In this document: positions 61,405-64,000 of the stretch, in pieces
How positions within the stretch are numbered: position 1 is the first letter of the stretch
Layout of the letters: the number at the start of each line of letters is the position of its first letter
Assembly: GCA_030603065.1 (NCBI GenBank)
Contig: JAUVYN010000004.1
Coordinates: forward strand, 24,511-88,510
Direction: 5' to 3'
Length of the DNA: 64,000 nt
DNA from: Pseudomonas sp.
GTDB taxonomy: Bacteria > Pseudomonadota > Gammaproteobacteria > Pseudomonadales > Pseudomonadaceae
Notes under the pieces: generated by a model
Seen by the model: only the letters and a program-made list of their open reading frames with translations
Databases searched by the model: none
Told to the model about the DNA's origin: nothing
Made by a program: the position numbers and the translations under genes

Positions 61405-61668
61405 TCAGTCCTGTGCGGGCGTCTCGCCCAGGGTGGCAAGCACCTCTGGGTTGCTCTTGAACGCTTTGGCAAAAACCTCGCGATTTTGCGCCATATAGAT
61501 GCTGATTTCCTCTGCGATCTGCTCGGGAAGAGCCGGAACGGCCTTCACCAAAGCCTCACCGAGCATTTCGGCAAGCTCAAGCATCTTGTCGTGACGGTCG
61601 GCTTCCGCTTTATCCATGAACAGGCGCTCCGGGTCTCTACTGCTTCTGTACACAATCTCGACGGCCAT
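61405..61668 (-). CDS. yebG: YebG family SOS-induced protein
   Basis: 87 aa. The start MAVEIVYRSSRDPERLF and the block DKAEADRHDKMLELAEMLGEAL match the YebG family; E. coli YebG is a LexA-controlled protein of unknown biochemical role. Mostly helical, no membrane segment. A near-consensus LexA box lies 67-86 bases upstream, which independently supports the call. It heads a probable operon with sbcD and sbcC. Confidence 0.85.
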   Translation of the reverse strand: MAVEIVYRSSRDPERLFMDKAEADRHDKMLELAEMLGEALVKAVPALPEQIAEEISIYMAQNREVFAKAFKSNPEVLATLGETPAQD

Positions 61669-61734
61669 TCTGGCACCTCAGCTTCGAATCGTTTCCATGC
61701 GGCGCCGCTGCAGGCGGGCCGGCTGATCGCATTG

Positions 61735-61754
61735 TACTGTATGTGCGTACAGTG
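61735..61754. promoter_or_regulatory. LexA (SOS) box upstream of yebG
   Basis: TACTGTATGTGCGTACAGTG contains the exact CTGT-N8-ACAG core and matches the outer TAC/GTA bases of the gammaproteobacterial LexA consensus at all but one position. On the minus strand TACAAT overlaps its edge as a -10 candidate. It could also touch the divergent plus-strand gene that begins at 61853. Confidence 0.85.
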
Positions 61755-61852
61755 TGGCGAGCACAAAGCACACCGCGTCGCGCCGGTCGGCGCACCTGAA
61801 CGCCATCGTGTCCCGGCGGTCAACAGGTACAGACACCCGGAGGAGAAACACC

Positions 61853-62170
61853 ATGCAGACGATCAAACTGCTTTCTGCTGCAGTCACCGCGGCAGCTCTT
61901 GGCCTTGCCGCACCTGCCGCCCTTGCCCACGACCATGGCGCCACCACGCACCACGACGACCCTGCCAGCACCGCTCGGGGTACCGAAGGCCGCCCGGGTG
62001 TCGGTGGCTCCATCAGCGTGCCCACTGCGCCTGATGGCGCGGAACGCACCAGTCCCTACGCAGACGATGCCGATGACGACGTTGATGACAATGACGATCG
62101 TTCGACCATGCAGGACATCACCTCAGGCGACCGTCCGATTACCGACGAGAGCGGCCGTCGTAACGAATAG
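61853..62170 (+). CDS. Small secreted acidic protein (hypothetical)
   Basis: 105 aa from the ATG at 61853 with AGGAG upstream. A strong Sec signal peptide (about 1-25, ending PAALA) leads into a His/Asp-rich start (HDHGATTHHDDP) and a very acidic middle (DDADDDVDDNDD). Likely periplasmic or exported, intrinsically disordered, perhaps metal-binding. Not recognised. The frame opens 33 codons earlier, but that part is unlike a protein start. Confidence 0.75.
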   Translation: MQTIKLLSAAVTAAALGLAAPAALAHDHGATTHHDDPASTARGTEGRPGVGGSISVPTAPDGAERTSPYADDADDDVDDNDDRSTMQDITSGDRPITDESGRRNE

Positions 62171-62197
62171 TCGCACACACCCAGCGAGGTAACTGCC

Positions 62198-62476
62198 ATG
62201 ACTACACGTAAAACTCTTCTCTATGCGCTGACCTTCAGCGGCATGCTCGGCATCAGCGGTACCGCTGTTTCCCAGCCGCAACTTGGCGACCAGGATGATG
62301 ACGTCCGCGCGCCCAGCGCGGAAATGCTCGACGCCGAGCGCGAAAGTCCAGTAGGCAGTGGACCCGAGAGTCACGAGCGCATGGCGCATACCGGCCGGCC
62401 TGATGTTCGCTCCGGCGAGTCGATAGAAGACGCAATGGAAGATGCAGACGACGAGGATGCGGAGCCTGATCGCTAG
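62198..62476 (+). CDS. Second small secreted acidic protein (hypothetical)
   Basis: 92 aa. Signal peptide about 1-25 (TLLYALTFSGMLGISGTAVS) followed by an acidic, disordered mature chain that ends IEDAMEDADDEDAEPDR. It lies 27 bases after the previous gene, with GAGG before the ATG, and shares its architecture but little sequence. Probably co-transcribed. Function unknown. Confidence 0.75.
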   Translation: MTTRKTLLYALTFSGMLGISGTAVSQPQLGDQDDDVRAPSAEMLDAERESPVGSGPESHERMAHTGRPDVRSGESIEDAMEDADDEDAEPDR

Positions 62477-62484
62477 GCAGCCAT

Positions 62485-63186
62485 TTACCCCAGGTCGCCG
62501 GACAGGCGATGCACGGCGGCAATCTCTCCGCGCCAGATCATCTCGTAGTGCGCCGTCTGCACCATCGAATGGACTGGCCGCGGGGTGAGCAGGCCCCAGC
62601 AAACCGCTCCGGGTTGGCGCACGGAATGGTAGCGCAGGCCCGGGGCTCGCATCCGGCGCGCGGTTTTGCCGAGTTGCCTCGCTGCGGTGTAGTCCGTGGG
62701 GCTATAGATCGCATCCGTTCGCGGAACCGGGAGCGCGTCGAGCACTCCGCCCTCGTCGAATTGCGCCACCAGACCACGGAAGACGAATCGGTCATACCGC
62801 AGGTCCGGGACGCCCGACCAGTAACGCTGCTGATGAAAGCGCACCTCGGCAATCGCCGCCTCGATACTGTCAGCGAGGTAGAGTACACCGAAGGAGCCGT
62901 CACTGAAGCGGGAGCCGGCTGGGTTCACATGGGTGAAGGGAGCGGTCGCGTAGGAACACCCGATGATGCCGAAGGGAATATCCTGGCGCGGAATCAACTC
63001 CAGCCGACCTATCTCGTTCAAGAGACGCGGATTGGTCAGGGTCTGCAGCGCAAACAAATCCTCGAAATCATCGGCATCGGCGACATCATCGAATATGGCG
63101 ATTGGCGGAAACTTCGAATTGACCAGGCGGTAAGCACGAAGGGTGCGGCCTGGCAGCCTTTTAAGGCGAGATGCAGAGACCACCAT
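62485..63186 (-). CDS. RES-domain toxin of a type II toxin-antitoxin pair
   Basis: 233 aa. RES toxins deplete NAD+. The three name-giving residues can be seen: R in AYRLVNSKF, E in GVLYLADSIEAAIAEV and S in YHSVRQPGA. It starts from an ATG that shares one base with the antitoxin stop (TGATG); a GTG one codon earlier is an alternative. 233 residues is longer than minimal RES proteins (about 150-170), with an N-terminal stretch of about 90. Convergent with the acidic-protein gene. Confidence 0.87.
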   Translation of the reverse strand: MVVSASRLKRLPGRTLRAYRLVNSKFPPIAIFDDVADADDFEDLFALQTLTNPRLLNEIGRLELIPRQDIPFGIIGCSYATAPFTHVNPAGSRFSDGSFGVLYLADSIEAAIAEVRFHQQRYWSGVPDLRYDRFVFRGLVAQFDEGGVLDALPVPRTDAIYSPTDYTAARQLGKTARRMRAPGLRYHSVRQPGAVCWGLLTPRPVHSMVQTAHYEMIWRGEIAAVHRLSGDLG

Positions 63187-63578
63187 CACCCCCGCAGCGC
63201 ATCGATACGACGAAACGCCTCGTAAACCGCGACCATGTCGCCTGTGCTCATCACCTCCAGCGGTGACCGGCCATTAAAGAACTCATTGTGATTCGCCATC
63301 CGCATGAAACCGTACACGTTGTCCGGGTTGTCAAAAATGACCCGTAACGCTGCGTGGATATTCAGGACGAAACTGATGCGCGTGAGCTGATCCCGGTCCA
63401 GATTCACCGACTGCAACCCCCCTTTGCGTTTGGCACGGGCATAGGTGCTGTGCGATACGCGCAGAATCGCCTCGCCCTGCTCTCCGGTCGCGCCCCATTT
63501 GTCGAGGATTGCGACAGCGGTGCGCAGCCCCGTCGCGGCGGTTGATTTCGTGGCTGGGGCCAATGATGTAGCCAACAT
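63186..63578 (-). CDS. Xre/MbcA/ParS-type antitoxin (DUF2384)
   Basis: 130 aa from the ATG at 63578 (GAGG upstream; the frame is open to 63743 without similarity). N-terminal Xre-like helix-turn-helix (about 15-70; LRTAVAILDKWGATGEQGEAIL) and a C-terminal toxin-binding domain (RVIFDNPDNVYGFMRMANHNEFFNGRSPLEV). It should neutralise the RES toxin and repress its own promoter at the palindrome upstream. Confidence 0.88.
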   Translation of the reverse strand: MLATSLAPATKSTAATGLRTAVAILDKWGATGEQGEAILRVSHSTYARAKRKGGLQSVNLDRDQLTRISFVLNIHAALRVIFDNPDNVYGFMRMANHNEFFNGRSPLEVMSTGDMVAVYEAFRRIDALRG

Positions 63579-63611
63579 GAGCCTCTTCCCCAAGTCGATG
63601 TATCTGAAGAC

Positions 63612-63644
63612 AGTATAGAGCTGATTTTGTATCTGTAAATACAA
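63612..63644 (-). promoter_or_regulatory. Promoter and operator of the RES/Xre pair
   Basis: The 18-base palindrome TTGTAT-N6-ATACAA (63627-63644) overlaps a minus-strand -35 TTTACA (63639-63634); a -10 TATACT (63617-63612) follows after 16 bases. This is the arrangement expected for autorepression by the antitoxin. Confidence 0.7.
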
Positions 63645-63745
63645 GATGGCGTTACCCAGTAGTACTTGGGGCCCGGGTCGCCCGAATTTGCCGACTGGCT
63701 CACGGTGCGCTCCGGCGTTATTTGCGAGAATGCGCGCCTGCAAGA

Positions 63746-63776
63746 GTCGGCAGAAAGCGTCTCACCATCTGCCGAC
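63746..63776 (+). promoter_or_regulatory. Inverted repeat in the vgrG leader
   Basis: GTCGGCAGA (63746-63754) and TCTGCCGAC (63768-63776) are perfect complements, 13 bases apart, ending 28 bases before the vgrG ATG. It would form a stable hairpin in the leader RNA or a protein-binding site. Confidence 0.55.
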
Positions 63777-63804
63777 GTGGATGCGCCACGCAAAAGGAAC
63801 AGGT

Positions 63805-64000
63805 ATGTTCAACCCGGCCAACGAAGCCCATTTCAGCCTCACTCTCGACGGCATCGAATACGACCTCAAGGTCCTGTCCTTCACCGCCCGCGAGGCCATC
63901 AGCCAGCCCTATGTGGTCGAGCTGCAGCTGGTCAGCGACCAGGCGAACATCGACCTCGAAGCCCTGATGCACAAGAGCGCCTATCTCGATCTGGGCAATG
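63805..64000 (+). CDS. vgrG: Type VI secretion spike protein VgrG (start only)
   Basis: The first 65 codons are visible before the window ends. The sequence opening FNPANEAHFSLTLDGIEYD and continuing LKVLSFTAREAISQPYVVELQLVS is the gp27-like N-terminal part typical of Pseudomonas VgrG (TssI). AAAAGGAACAGGT provides the ribosome-binding site before the ATG at 63805. VgrG trimers tip the Hcp tube and carry effectors, so effector/immunity genes may follow outside the window. Confidence 0.9.
   Translation, partial: MFNPANEAHFSLTLDGIEYDLKVLSFTAREAISQPYVVELQLVSDQANIDLEALMHKSAYLDLGN

Noticed and set aside
60643-62034. 463-codon plus-strand frame
   Set aside because: It spans the antisense of sbcD and yebG and enters the acidic-protein gene in another frame; no protein features, and it would cross the LexA box.

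Overview
The window is a stretch of chromosome from a gammaproteobacterium of the Pseudomonadaceae (Pseudomonas in the broad sense, including Halopseudomonas/Stutzerimonas-type lineages). This rests on protein resemblance and gene order: roxA-purB-hflD-mnmA-nudJ beside icd-cspD-clpS-clpA, gacA-uvrC-pgsA-tRNA-Gly, an Anr-type arc operon, and a cyclic-nucleotide/CBS/DUF294 protein followed by a DnaQ-like exonuclease. No rRNA, insertion sequence, prophage or CRISPR array was seen. The DNA is GC-rich and densely coding; only one gap exceeds 300 bases (6237-6564).

Layout. 1-6236 (minus strand): housekeeping run nudJ-mnmA-hflD-DMT permease-purB, then a terminator-like hairpin, roxA and a GNAT gene cut by the window edge. 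6565-11056: icd with two inverted repeats upstream, divergent cspD and clpS-clpA. 11114-18061: xthA, the tamA-tamB outer-membrane assembly pair and tpx. 18105-24591 (minus): a tightly coupled five-gene unit (hybrid sensor kinase, single-domain response regulator, TPR/YaiO-like outer-membrane barrel, HEAT-repeat membrane protein, family-2 glycosyltransferase) that looks like a signal-controlled exopolysaccharide or glycan system. 24807-31764 (minus): an extra FtsH-type protease with its own Anr/FNR box, an ExoD-family protein, and an ABC exporter trio (ATPase, 8-TM FtsX-like permease, HlyD adaptor). 31936-35582: arcD-arcA-arcC behind an Anr box, with no arcB. 35592-39309: mutarotase, dodecin, a 49-codon ORF directly behind a Fur box and promoter, a PilZ protein and an orphan GspE-like ATPase.

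39369-47209: PCuAC copper chaperone, TRIC-type channel, glutathione reductase, two tandem YihY paralogues, tRNA-Leu(UAA) and tRNA-Cys(GCA), an unknown membrane protein, the DUF4212/sodium:solute symporter pair and tRNA-Gly(GCC). 47271-52400 (minus): pgsA, uvrC, gacA and a prpE-type acyl-CoA synthetase. 52529-56541: DUF294/CBS protein, DnaQ-like exonuclease, FadL-type porin. 56702-61754 (minus): sbcC, sbcD and yebG behind a near-consensus LexA box. 61853-62476: two small secreted acidic proteins. 62485-63644 (minus): a RES/Xre toxin-antitoxin pair with a palindromic operator. 63805-64000: the start of a type VI secretion vgrG with an inverted repeat in its leader.

The recurring theme is short operons with readable control sites: Anr (arcD, ftsH-like), Fur (49-codon ORF), LexA (yebG-sbcDC), and TTGTAG/TGTAGTG repeats (icd). 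The most novel candidates are the five-gene sensor/glycosyltransferase locus, the Fur-controlled small ORF and the SOS-linked yebG-sbcDC arrangement.
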